Shown: positions 1 through 7,061 of the stretch, one piece after another | Layout of the letters: each line of letters begins with the position of its first letter | Numbering within the stretch: the first letter of the stretch is position 1 | Assembly: GCF_900606115.1 (NCBI RefSeq) | Contig: NZ_UWPJ01000023.1 | Location: 186,001-250,000, forward strand | Source: Pigmentiphaga humi | Lineage (GTDB): Bacteria > Pseudomonadota > Gammaproteobacteria > Burkholderiales > Burkholderiaceae_B | Length of the DNA: 64,000 bases | Direction: 5' to 3' | Translations under genes and position numbers: made by a program | The notes under the pieces: generated by a model | What the model was told of the DNA's origin: nothing | The model's input: the letters and a program-made list of their open reading frames with translations, nothing else | The model's database searches: none

Positions 1-142
1 CCCCGAGGCCGCTGGCGTAGCGTGTGGAGTTCCGGTCCAGTTCGCGCCAGGTTACTTGCCCGCCGCTTTCTATGAGTGCGGGCGAGTCCGGCCGGTGCAG
101 CGCATTGCGAGCGACCAGATCGCTGATACGCAGGTTTTTCAT
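1..142 (-). CDS. Acyl/aryl-CoA ligase (AMP-forming), N-terminal fragment cut by window edge
   Basis: Only the first 47 codons lie inside the window; the rest continues past the left edge. The start ATG is the complement of 140-142 and follows an AAGGAGA ribosome site (complement of 151-157) by 8 nt. The visible protein begins MKNLRISDLVARNA and continues with ALIESGGQVTWRELD, the usual opening of adenylate-forming acyl-CoA synthetases, in which a short helix is followed by a strand containing the TW/Y-x-EL element. The family makes a carboxylate CoA thioester with ATP. None of the catalytic motifs are in the window, so the substrate is unknown. It may belong with the downstream importer and gentisate genes on the same strand, but a hairpin and a palindrome separate them. 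Confidence 0.7.
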   Translation of the reverse strand, partial: MKNLRISDLVARNALHRPDSPALIESGGQVTWRELDRNSTRYASGLG

Positions 143-198
143 TCTTGCTGTCTCCTTGCTTTCAGGCGGATTTCACTCCGCGTCGTGACAGCGAGATT

Positions 199-220
199 GT
201 TATATACGGTGGTATATAAC
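199..220. promoter_or_regulatory. Perfect 22-bp palindromic operator candidate
   Basis: GTTATATAC (199-207) and GTATATAAC (212-220) are exact inverted repeats around GGTG. The site lies 57-78 nt upstream of the acyl-CoA ligase start, where a promoter for that gene should be. Arms of 9 bp with a short AT-rich core are typical operators for dimeric regulators (TetR, MarR, GntR). Which protein binds is not shown by the sequence. Confidence 0.6.
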
Positions 221-298
221 GATAAGCAAAAATTTTTTTAGTCTTGATAACGGAAGCCGATCAATCCTGTTTCGGTGCGGCTTGCGGTGCGGTTCGAT

Positions 299-343
299 CC
301 GTCCGGGCGCGGCGGACGCCATCCGTCTGCCGCGCCCGGACGG
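299..343. terminator. Long GC hairpin after the MFS gene
   Basis: CCGTCCGGGCGCGGC (299-313) and GCCGCGCCCGGACGG (329-343) are exact 15-bp inverted repeats, and the inner bases can extend the stem. It begins 9 nt past the stop codon of the MFS gene on the minus strand. There is no T-run on either side, so it is either a Rho-independent-like pause hairpin or an mRNA 3' end stabiliser. Confidence 0.55.
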
Positions 344-351
344 TCCGCCGG

Positions 352-1668
352 CTACGCGGCCTGCCTGCCGCGGCCCATCAGCACGACGGCGACCGCAGCG
401 ACCACCGCCGGCACGGCCACGGCCTCGAATACCGCTTCCATCCCCCAGCCTGCCGTCAGCATCCACCCGCCCGACATCGACCCCACGATGGAGCCGATCC
501 GGCCGATTCCCAATGCCCAGGCGACGCCGGTGGCGCGATTGGGCGTGGGGTAGAAGCCTGCCGCCAGCGCGTTGGCGCCGACTTGTCCGCCCGAGGCGCA
601 GAAGCCCGCGACGGTGACGGCCAGGACCAGCAGGACGGTCGAGGCTGCGCCATGGCCGATCATGGCGATGAAGGCCGCGCCTACGACATAGGCGATGGCC
701 AGCACGCGCTGCGGGTTGAAGCTGTCCATCAGCCGGCCCAGCGTGATGGCGCCGACGGTGCCGCCCACCTGGAACATGGCGGTGACGAGGGAGGCGTCCT
801 GCAGCGAGCGGCCGGTGTTCTTGATCAGGGTCGGCAGCCAGCTCGAGAGCAAATAGATGATCAGCATGCACATGAAGAACATCACCCACAGCAGCAGCGT
901 GCCGCGGCGCAGTTGCGGGTCGAACAGCTGCCGCACCGGCGAGCCGGCGGGAGCGGCTTCGGCGTCGTAGCGCACGTCGCGCAGGTCCGCATCGGGCGCG
1001 ATGCGTTGCAGGATGCGGCTGATGCGTTGCGGATCGTGGCCGCGCACCACCATGTAGCGAACCGATTCGGGCAGGCGCCATGCCAGCAGCGGCAGCAGCG
1101 CCAACGGGACGATGCCGCCCACCAGCAGCACGGCGTGCCAGCCGAGGTGGTCGACGAGGTAGGCCGCCAGGATGCCGCCCAGCGCCGAACCCATGGTGAA
1201 GCCGCAGAACATGGTCGTGACCAGCACGCTGCGGTGCTTGTCCGGCGCATATTCCGAACTGAGGGTGATGGCATTCGGCATGGCGCCGCCCAGGCCCAGG
1301 CCGGTCAGGAAGCGCAGGACGGTAAGGAATTCGAGCGAGGGGGACCACGCGGAGACCAGCGAGGCCAGGCCGAAGACGCCGGTGCAGACGAGCAGCGTCG
1401 TCTTGCGGCCGACACGGTCGGCCATGGGCCCGAAGGCCAGCGCGCCTATCATCAGGCCGAACAGCCCGGCGCCGAAGACCGGCGCCAGATGGGCGGGGTC
1501 CAGGTTCCATTGATCGCGGATGGCGGGAGCGATGAAGCCGATCGAGGCGGTGTCGAAACCGTCTACGGCGACGATCAGAAAGCACAGCAGCAGCGTGACG
1601 ATCTGCGTGGAAGAAAAACGATGGGTGTTGATGAACTGCTGGACGTTGAGGGAGCGTGTGTCGGTCAT
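352..1668 (-). CDS. MFS aromatic-acid:proton symporter (AAHS family, PcaK/BenK type)
   Basis: A 438-residue, 12-helix inner-membrane importer. The N-terminus holds the family signature around D37 (AVDGFDTASIGFIAP), in which an acidic residue in helix 1 is needed for transport in PcaK-type proteins. The loop between helices 2 and 3 carries the MFS motif GPMADRVGRKTT, and a second copy-like loop, GRLMDSFNPQRV, sits between helices 8 and 9. It lies 121 bp downstream of the gentisate 1,2-dioxygenase gene on the same strand, so gentisate or a hydroxybenzoate precursor is the likely cargo (inference). Two hairpins lie between the genes. Substrate is not provable from sequence; the family assignment is strong. 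Confidence 0.9.
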   Translation of the reverse strand: MTDTRSLNVQQFINTHRFSSTQIVTLLLCFLIVAVDGFDTASIGFIAPAIRDQWNLDPAHLAPVFGAGLFGLMIGALAFGPMADRVGRKTTLLVCTGVFGLASLVSAWSPSLEFLTVLRFLTGLGLGGAMPNAITLSSEYAPDKHRSVLVTTMFCGFTMGSALGGILAAYLVDHLGWHAVLLVGGIVPLALLPLLAWRLPESVRYMVVRGHDPQRISRILQRIAPDADLRDVRYDAEAAPAGSPVRQLFDPQLRRGTLLLWVMFFMCMLIIYLLSSWLPTLIKNTGRSLQDASLVTAMFQVGGTVGAITLGRLMDSFNPQRVLAIAYVVGAAFIAMIGHGAASTVLLVLAVTVAGFCASGGQVGANALAAGFYPTPNRATGVAWALGIGRIGSIVGSMSGGWMLTAGWGMEAVFEAVAVPAVVAAVAVVLMGRGRQAA

Positions 1669-1693
1669 GGATGATTCTCGAGCGCCGGCCTGG

Positions 1694-1751
1694 TCCGACC
1701 GGATAGGTCGGAAGGCTTTGCGGAGCAGGCCCGGGCAGCGTCTGCCCGGGC
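1694..1751. other. Tandem intercistronic hairpins between dioxygenase and importer
   Basis: Two exact inverted repeats lie in the 121-bp gap. TCCGACC (1694-1700) pairs with GGTCGGA (1706-1712), and GCCCGGGCAG (1729-1738) pairs with CTGCCCGGGC (1742-1751) around a 3-nt loop. On the minus-strand transcript both come after the dioxygenase stop and before the importer start. They may give partial termination or mRNA processing, so that enzyme and transporter are made in different amounts. Confidence 0.5.
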
Positions 1752-1789
1752 GTCAGGGAGAGAAGGGAATGCGGCGGGGCCGGTAGCGG

Positions 1790-2917
1790 TCAGGCGGGGA
1801 GGGTTTGGGTGCGATAGGCGTTCACGGCTTCGAAGATGGGGGTGTCGCTGAAGCGGAACAGGTCGAGCGTCGCCTGGCCGGCGTCGCAGCGCGCGGTGAA
1901 TTGCGCCCAGGAGGGCACGACGAACATGTCGCCGCGGCGGACCTGCCATTGCTTGTCGTCCACCGTGACCGTGCCTTGCCCTTCGAAGACCTGGAACACC
2001 GACGAGCCGACTTCGCGCCGCGCCAGCGTGGCGGCGCCGCGGCGGATGCGGTGCATTTCGGTGCGGATGGTCGGCAGCACGTCGCGGCCGTTGGCCGGGT
2101 TGGTATAGCGCACGGCGGCGTGGCCGGGACTGACGGTGACCGCATGGCCCTCGTCTTCGAGCGCGAGCTGCTGGTTCAGGGCGCGGTCGGTGTCGACCCA
2201 GCGGTAGGCCAGCAGCGGCGTGGTCGGATGCTGCTGTCCGAGCTGGGAAACCGGCAGCAGGCCGGGATGGGCCCACAGGCGTTCGGAGTCGGAGAACTCG
2301 GGGCAGGTGTGTTCTGCGGGACTCAAGGCGTCGCGGCCGACTTCGAAGAACTGGGATTCGGTGTAGTACGCGAAGGGGATGTCCAGCCCGTCGATCCAGG
2401 CCATGGGGGCGCGCGCGGCGTTGTAGTGGGCGTGCCAGTTCCAGCCGCCTTGAGGCAGGAAGTCTCCGCGCGACATGCGCACCGAATCGCCGTTGACGAC
2501 CGTCCACACCCCTTCGCCTTCGACGATGAAGCGGAAGGCATGCTGGGTATGGCGGTGCTCGGGCGCGTTCTCGCCGGGCATCAGGTACTGGATGGCGGCC
2601 CAGAGCGTCGGCGTGGCGAAGGGCCGTCCGCCCAGCGAGGGATTGGCCAGCGCGATGGCGCGGCGTTCGCCGCCGCGGCCCACCGGCACCAGGTGTCCTG
2701 CTTCGGCGGCCAGTTCATTGAGCCGGTCCCAGCGCCACAGGTGCGGAGTCGCCTTGCTGCGCGGGTGCATCGGCATCAGGTCGCCGATCTGGGTCCACAG
2801 CGGAACGAGCAGTTCTTTCTCGAAATTCTGGTACAGGCGGTCGAGCTCCGGGCTTGCGTCCGGCTGGCCGTGCGCCGTCTGTTTCACGGCGCTGGGGGTG
2901 GCATCGACGACGTTCAT
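1790..2917 (-). CDS. Gentisate 1,2-dioxygenase (bicupin)
   Basis: This 375-residue enzyme opens the ring of gentisate (2,5-dihydroxybenzoate) between C1 and C2 to give maleylpyruvate, using Fe(II) and oxygen in the cytoplasm. The N-terminal cupin (about 100-180) has the metal site PEHRHTQHAFRF, with His121 and His123, and the later NWHAHYN with His162, spaced as in known gentisate dioxygenases. The second cupin (about 270-350) holds VFEGQGTVTVDD and a PSWAQF element. Length matches the family. The maleylpyruvate isomerase and fumarylpyruvate hydrolase that usually follow are not adjacent; the FAA-family hydrolase at 50.7 kb is a remote candidate. The gene faces a MarR gene across a promoter region with an operator-like repeat. 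Confidence 0.93.
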   Translation of the reverse strand: MNVVDATPSAVKQTAHGQPDASPELDRLYQNFEKELLVPLWTQIGDLMPMHPRSKATPHLWRWDRLNELAAEAGHLVPVGRGGERRAIALANPSLGGRPFATPTLWAAIQYLMPGENAPEHRHTQHAFRFIVEGEGVWTVVNGDSVRMSRGDFLPQGGWNWHAHYNAARAPMAWIDGLDIPFAYYTESQFFEVGRDALSPAEHTCPEFSDSERLWAHPGLLPVSQLGQQHPTTPLLAYRWVDTDRALNQQLALEDEGHAVTVSPGHAAVRYTNPANGRDVLPTIRTEMHRIRRGAATLARREVGSSVFQVFEGQGTVTVDDKQWQVRRGDMFVVPSWAQFTARCDAGQATLDLFRFSDTPIFEAVNAYRTQTLPA

Positions 2918-3034
2918 GGCAGGCTCCTTGGTTGATGATCGGGCGAGGATCGGTCCGCGGCTCGCTTGGCCAGTGTTATCACGCGCCCATTATGCGGCGG
3001 CAGTACCCGGCTTGCGGGACTTCGGCAATCATGA

Positions 3035-3063
3035 AAGTACACTTATTATAAGTACACTTATTA
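3035..3063. promoter_or_regulatory. Tandem MarR-type operator candidate
   Basis: The 14-mer AAGTACACTTATTA occurs at 3035-3048 and again at 3050-3063, a 15-bp repeat period. Each copy has a TAAGT-AC-ACTTA-like dyad core; in the second the arms are exact (3049-3053 and 3056-3060). It lies in the gap between the divergent gentisate dioxygenase and MarR genes, so one or two regulator dimers could shut both promoters. Confidence 0.65.
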
Positions 3064-3190
3064 GTTGGTGGCGCAACGGAATTCCAAACCTAGGGTTTCT
3101 ACTGTGTTCGTCCGTCCGCACGGGGCCGGCAAGCGCCCATGCGCACGCTATGATCATCCACCTGTCTTCAGCCGGCCCATCCCACGCCTC

Positions 3191-3679
3191 ATGGATTTCA
3201 GCCCCGCAGAGCTCGAACAGTACGCCGGCTATCACATCCGCCGGCTCCAGCAGATCGCCGTGGCGGTGTTCATCGAGGACACGCAGCCCTGGAACGTCAC
3301 GCCTGTGCAATACGCCGCGCTTTCCGCCGTGTTGCGCCGGCCCGGCATCGACCAGCGCACGCTCGCCCGGCTCATCGGTTTCGACGCCTCGACGATAGGC
3401 AGCGTCATCGATCGGCTGCAGGCCCGCGGCCTGATGACCCGCAGCAGCAGCCCCAAGGACCGGCGCGTGCGCCTGCTGCATGCCACGCCCGAGGGGAGGC
3501 AGTTGCTAGAGGATGCCGAGCCGGCCGTGCTGCGCGCGCAGGAACGGATGCTCGATCCGCTGCCCGCGGACAAGCGGGCCCAATTCATGGAACTGCTGGT
3601 ATTCCTCACCAGAGAGAACGACAGGCTTGCCCGCGCCGCCAGTTCGGCAGGCCTGGCTTGTCCCGACAAGGCGATCTAG
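3191..3679 (+). CDS. MarR-family regulator (likely of the gentisate genes)
   Basis: A 162-residue winged helix-turn-helix protein. After an N-terminal dimer helix come the recognition segment RTLARLIGFDASTIGSVID (about 57-75) and the wing with SSPKDRRVRLLHATPEG (about 85-101), the standard MarR layout. ATG at 3191 is chosen because the family homology begins directly there (MDFSPAELEQYAGYHIRR); the frame is open upstream to 3065 but that part is Arg/Pro-rich and unlike MarR. MarR proteins usually repress until a phenolic ligand binds. The divergent position to gentisate dioxygenase and the tandem repeat at 3035-3063 make it the likely local repressor (inference). Confidence 0.85.
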   Translation: MDFSPAELEQYAGYHIRRLQQIAVAVFIEDTQPWNVTPVQYAALSAVLRRPGIDQRTLARLIGFDASTIGSVIDRLQARGLMTRSSSPKDRRVRLLHATPEGRQLLEDAEPAVLRAQERMLDPLPADKRAQFMELLVFLTRENDRLARAASSAGLACPDKAI

Positions 3680-3713
3680 GTTCCCGTCGGCTCGGCGTGC
3701 CGGATCATGCCTA

Positions 3714-3735
3714 AATACTACGAATCAATAGTATT
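3714..3735. repeat. Inverted repeat at the 3' end of the second MarR gene
   Basis: AATACTA (3714-3720) and TAGTATT (3729-3735) are exact 7-bp arms around 8 nt, covering the stop codon of the minus-strand MarR gene. The segment ATAGTATTTTCCG (3728-3740) recurs exactly at 4333-4345 in that gene's promoter. It could be a second operator or a weak terminator. Confidence 0.45.
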
Positions 3736-4242
3736 TTCCGCGTCTTCAGTCTTGAGGCCGGCCGACGATTCGGCTGCGCGGAGGTTCTGCCGGACGCGCA
3801 TCAGGTAGCTGCACAGCTGCGCCACCTCGAAGTGTTCGAATCCCTCGACCATGCGGGCGGTCAACTCGTCCGCCCTGGGCATCAGCTCGTGTCCCAGGGC
3901 ACGGCCGCGATCGGTCAGGTAGACGTTGATCTTGCGCCGGTCGCCGGCGTTGCGGACGCGCCGGATCAGGCCGCGGCTTTCCAGCTTGTTCAGGGCCGAG
4001 CCCGCCGCCGCTTCCATGATGCCCACCCGCCGGCCGATCTCCCGCTGCGTCAGCCCGTCTTCTTCCCAGATCGTGCGCAGGAATATCCAGGTTCCCGCAG
4101 GCACGTCGAGCCGGGCTACCTGCGCCTGCAGCGCGCGGTTGAGCACCCGGTAGGTGGCGCTGAGCTGGTAGCCGACACTGTCTTCCGAAGACTGGGTGGC
4201 GATTTTCCCGGGGGAGGGCTTGTTGCTCGTCGATTTGGTCAT
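3718..4242 (-). CDS. MarR-family regulator of the Rieske oxygenase module
   Basis: A 174-residue winged helix-turn-helix protein. The N-terminal 25 residues are Ser/Thr/Lys-rich and probably disordered; the recognition helix region is LTQREIGRRVGIMEAAAGSALN (about residues 73-94) and the wing is NAGDRRKINVYLTDRG. The ATG at 4242 was chosen because the frame upstream of it runs through the oxygenase promoter. It is divergent from the Rieske oxygenase at 4379, with a 136-bp shared promoter region that holds a CTATG-GAAG-CATAG dyad. Repression relieved by the oxygenase substrate is the expected mode; the ligand is unknown. Confidence 0.85.
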   Translation of the reverse strand: MTKSTSNKPSPGKIATQSSEDSVGYQLSATYRVLNRALQAQVARLDVPAGTWIFLRTIWEEDGLTQREIGRRVGIMEAAAGSALNKLESRGLIRRVRNAGDRRKINVYLTDRGRALGHELMPRADELTARMVEGFEHFEVAQLCSYLMRVRQNLRAAESSAGLKTEDAENTIDS

Positions 4243-4322
4243 GGCTGGGCGGGTTGGGGGAAATACCAGTGTGTGTCGGATGAAACAGGCATTGTGGATT
4301 CTTTGCGCCAAATTTACCATTG

Positions 4323-4345
4323 CTATGGAAGCATAGTATTTTCCG
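4323..4345. promoter_or_regulatory. Operator candidate upstream of the Rieske oxygenase
   Basis: CTATG (4323-4327) and CATAG (4332-4336) are exact inverted arms around GAAG, followed by the ATAGTATTTTCCG element that is repeated at 3728-3740. The dyad ends 42 nt before the oxygenase ATG at 4379, a position that would block its promoter or leader. Confidence 0.5.
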
Positions 4346-4378
4346 ATAAAGAATCCGCCTTTTCCGAGGAACTCCATC

Positions 4379-5515
4379 ATGAGTCTTTATTCCGATGTCG
4401 ACTTCGCCCGGGTCGAGAACGGCGCGCTCGCCGGCCGCCTGGTCGCGCGCTTCTGGCAGCCGGTCGCGCTGGCAGAGAAGTGCGTGGCCGGCCGTGCGAT
4501 GCGCGTCAAGCTGCTGGGCGCGCACTACACGCTTTACCGCGGCCAGGACGGCCAGCCGCGCATGACGCAGGATCGCTGCCCCCACCGGGGAACGAGCCTG
4601 GCCTATGGCTGGGTCGAGAACAACGGCGTGCGCTGCCGCTACCATGGCTGGAAGTTCGACGCGGACGGCAGGGGAGAGGAGTTTCCCGCCGAGAGCGCGG
4701 CCTATGCGCGCAGCCTGTCGCTGCGCACCTATCCGGTCCGCGAGTATCTGGGCCTGATTTTCTGTTATGTCGGAGAAGGCGAGCCGCCGGAGTTTCCCCG
4801 CTTCCCCGAACTGGAAGACGACAGCCGCGGCACGCTGCTCACCCAGGCGGTCGTGCTCGACTACAACTTTTTCCAGCGCGTGGAGAACGACCACGACGAA
4901 GCGCACGTGTTCTTCACCCACAAGCACCTCATGGCGAAGTACGGGCTGGACCAGATTCCCAAGGTCGCGGCGGAAGAAACCGAGCATGGGCTGGTGGTGG
5001 TCTCTACGCGCCAGGACGGCAGGCAGCGCGTCGGCTACGGCTTCATGCCGAATATCCTGCTGCGCGAAGTCCCCATTCCCCAGGACCGCACGAAGATGTC
5101 CATCCTGCTCGCCTGGCGCGTGCCGATGGACGACACGACGACCTTCAGTGCCATGGTCAACCGCGTCGGCACCTTCAACGAAGCCCTGCCCGACCTGGGC
5201 GACGTGGAGGATCCGGCCGAGATCGCCGCGCGCGTCATGCGCTGCGAAATGACGCTGGACGAGGTGGACCAGAACCATCCTTTGCTGCCCATCATCCAGG
5301 ATACGGTCGCGCTGGGCGGGCAGGGCGCGATCGCGGACCGCGACGCCGAGCACCTCGGGCAGTCGGACAAGGCCATCGCGGTACTGCGCCGCATGTGGGC
5401 ACGCGAAATGCGCGCGCTGCGCGACGGCAAACCGCTGAAGACATGGCATCGGCCCGGCGATTTCGAATTCGGCAAGGAGATCGCCGGAGCCGAACTGCCG
5501 GCCGTCACCCACTGA
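4379..5515 (+). CDS. Rieske non-heme iron oxygenase, alpha-only (phenoxybenzoate/vanillate type)
   Basis: A 378-residue oxygenase that hydroxylates or O-demethylates an aromatic acid with electrons from a separate reductase. The Rieske [2Fe-2S] site is CPHRG...CRYHGW, with ligands C67, H69, C86 and H89. The catalytic iron site is DEAHVFFTH, with H176 and H181, and D173 is in the place of the aspartate that links the two centres between subunits. Length and the RVPMDDTTTF motif fit the group with alpha-only (trimeric) oxygenases such as vanillate and phenoxybenzoate enzymes. No reductase gene is adjacent, so it must borrow one. A Bug gene follows after 68 bp, probably in the same operon. Confidence 0.88.
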   Translation: MSLYSDVDFARVENGALAGRLVARFWQPVALAEKCVAGRAMRVKLLGAHYTLYRGQDGQPRMTQDRCPHRGTSLAYGWVENNGVRCRYHGWKFDADGRGEEFPAESAAYARSLSLRTYPVREYLGLIFCYVGEGEPPEFPRFPELEDDSRGTLLTQAVVLDYNFFQRVENDHDEAHVFFTHKHLMAKYGLDQIPKVAAEETEHGLVVVSTRQDGRQRVGYGFMPNILLREVPIPQDRTKMSILLAWRVPMDDTTTFSAMVNRVGTFNEALPDLGDVEDPAEIAARVMRCEMTLDEVDQNHPLLPIIQDTVALGGQGAIADRDAEHLGQSDKAIAVLRRMWAREMRALRDGKPLKTWHRPGDFEFGKEIAGAELPAVTH

Positions 5516-5583
5516 ATGAACGAACCGGCGGGGCGGTCCGGCGGTGCCGGCGCCGGCCCCGTCCAGAACCAGGAGACATTCGC

Positions 5584-6552
5584 ATGATCAAACCCCTTCT
5601 CTTGCTGGCGGCAGCGCTGGCGTGCGGACCATTGCAAGCCGCCGAACCCTTTCCCGGCCGGCCGATCACCCTCGTCGTGCCGCAGCCGGCGGGCGGCGCC
5701 GCCGATGCGCTGGCGCGCTCGCTGGGCGAAGAAATGGGACGTCGGCTGGGCACGACCTTCATCGTCGAGAACAAGCCGGGCGCATCCGGCATGCTCGGCA
5801 CCAACGTGGTGGCGCGCGCCAGGCCCGACGGCCATACCCTGCTGGTCACGAACTCGACACCCGTCCTGACGCTGCCCTATATGTTCGACAAGGTTCCCTA
5901 CGACGTGAACCGGGACTTGCGCTTCGTCACGCAGATTTCCAGCGGCCAACTGGTGCTCGTGGTCAACCACGAAATCCCGGCGCACAACATGAAGGAGTTC
6001 ATGGAGTGGGCCGCGCGCAACCGCGGCAAGGTCAACTACGGCTCGTTCGGCGTGGGCACCTCGGGCCACCTGGTCGCCTCCTACCTGAGCCATTCGCGCA
6101 ATCTCGACATGACGCACGTGCCTTTCAAGGGCGAGGTGCCGCTGATCCAGGAACTGGTCGGGGGCAGGATATCGTGGGGATTCACGACGCTCGGCCCGGT
6201 CGTGCCGCACTTGCAGACCGGGCGCCTGCGCGCGCTTGCCGTGATTGCCGACCAGCGGCCCAAAGAGCTTCCCGACGTGCCCACCATGGCGGAAGCCGGC
6301 ATGAAGGATCCCGAGTTCAAGCCGATGGGATGGTTCGCGGTCCTGGCGCCGGCGGGCATGCCCGAGGCCGTGTCCAAGCGGCTGGAGAAGGAGGCGCGCG
6401 CGGCGATCGCGACCCCGGAGATGCAGGCGCGCATCCAGGCCTACGGCATGGATGCGATCGGCAACTCGGCTGAGGACGCCCGCAAGGAGTACGAACTGCT
6501 GGCGCCCGTGGTCGAACGGATGGTGAAGACGTCGGGCGCCAAGCTGGAGTAG
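5584..6552 (+). CDS. Bug/TctC-family periplasmic solute-binding protein
   Basis: A 322-residue secreted protein with an N-terminal signal peptide (about 1-20, ending LQAAEP). The mature part has the family's two ligand-holding loops: PGRPITLVVPQPAGGAAD near residue 25 and MTHVPFKGEVPLIQELVGG near 180. Bug proteins bind carboxylates, amides or aromatic acids in the periplasm; a few feed tripartite tricarboxylate transporters, but most are orphans whose partner or sensing role is unknown. No tctA or tctB gene is in the window. Being just downstream of the Rieske oxygenase suggests that it binds that enzyme's substrate (inference). Confidence 0.88.
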   Translation: MIKPLLLLAAALACGPLQAAEPFPGRPITLVVPQPAGGAADALARSLGEEMGRRLGTTFIVENKPGASGMLGTNVVARARPDGHTLLVTNSTPVLTLPYMFDKVPYDVNRDLRFVTQISSGQLVLVVNHEIPAHNMKEFMEWAARNRGKVNYGSFGVGTSGHLVASYLSHSRNLDMTHVPFKGEVPLIQELVGGRISWGFTTLGPVVPHLQTGRLRALAVIADQRPKELPDVPTMAEAGMKDPEFKPMGWFAVLAPAGMPEAVSKRLEKEARAAIATPEMQARIQAYGMDAIGNSAEDARKEYELLAPVVERMVKTSGAKLE

Positions 6553-6635
6553 CATTTGCGGCCCTGTTCCGCTGCGTCGCGCCGGCCGGTCCCCCGGGGC
6601 CGCGCCGGCGCGATGCGGATTTCCTGCTGCGAACC

Positions 6636-6971
6636 ATGACTTCCAATTACCTCTATCTGGGCCTGGCCATCGTCGCCGAAGTGGCCGCCACTTCCCTGCT
6701 CAAGCAGGCCGAGGGATTCACGCGCCTGTGGCCCAGCCTGGTCGTGGTGGTCGGCTACGGGCTGGCCTTCTTTTTCCTATCGCTCACCTTGCGCACCATC
6801 CCGACCGGCGTGGCCTATGCCATCTGGTCCGGCGCGGGCATCGTGCTGGTGTCCGCCATCGGCTGGCTGGCGCTGGGGCAGCGGCTGGATGCCGCCGCCC
6901 TGATCGGCATCGGCCTGATTCTGGCTGGCGTGCTGGTGATCAATCTATTCTCGCGCACGGCCGGGCACTGA
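6636..6971 (+). CDS. Small multidrug resistance (SMR) efflux protein, EmrE/QacE type
   Basis: A 111-residue, four-helix inner-membrane antiporter. The essential glutamate of helix 1 is E15 in GLAIVAEVAATSLLK, and the GYGLAFFFLSLTLRTIPTG segment matches helix 2 and the loop of EmrE-type pumps. The C-terminal helix has the GIGLILAGVLVINL dimerisation stretch. The subtype with one self-sufficient gene exports cationic drugs and quaternary amines as an antiparallel dimer, driven by protons. It is 83 bp after the Bug gene on the same strand; whether it shares that transcript is unclear, since the ribosome site is weak. Confidence 0.9.
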   Translation: MTSNYLYLGLAIVAEVAATSLLKQAEGFTRLWPSLVVVVGYGLAFFFLSLTLRTIPTGVAYAIWSGAGIVLVSAIGWLALGQRLDAAALIGIGLILAGVLVINLFSRTAGH

Positions 6972-7061
6972 TCCCGAGCGGGTCTTTCCTCGCGTTTTCG
7001 TCAAGCGCCGGAATCCGGCACGCAGGCACGGAACGTCGTCGTGCTGCGGTGCGCGGATGGC

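Noticed and set aside
3832-6552. A 906-codon plus-strand frame across the MarR, Rieske and Bug genes
   Set aside because: Its first part is the complement of the MarR gene and the middle is a shifted reading of the oxygenase; only the end coincides with the true Bug frame, which has its own ATG and signal peptide at 5584.
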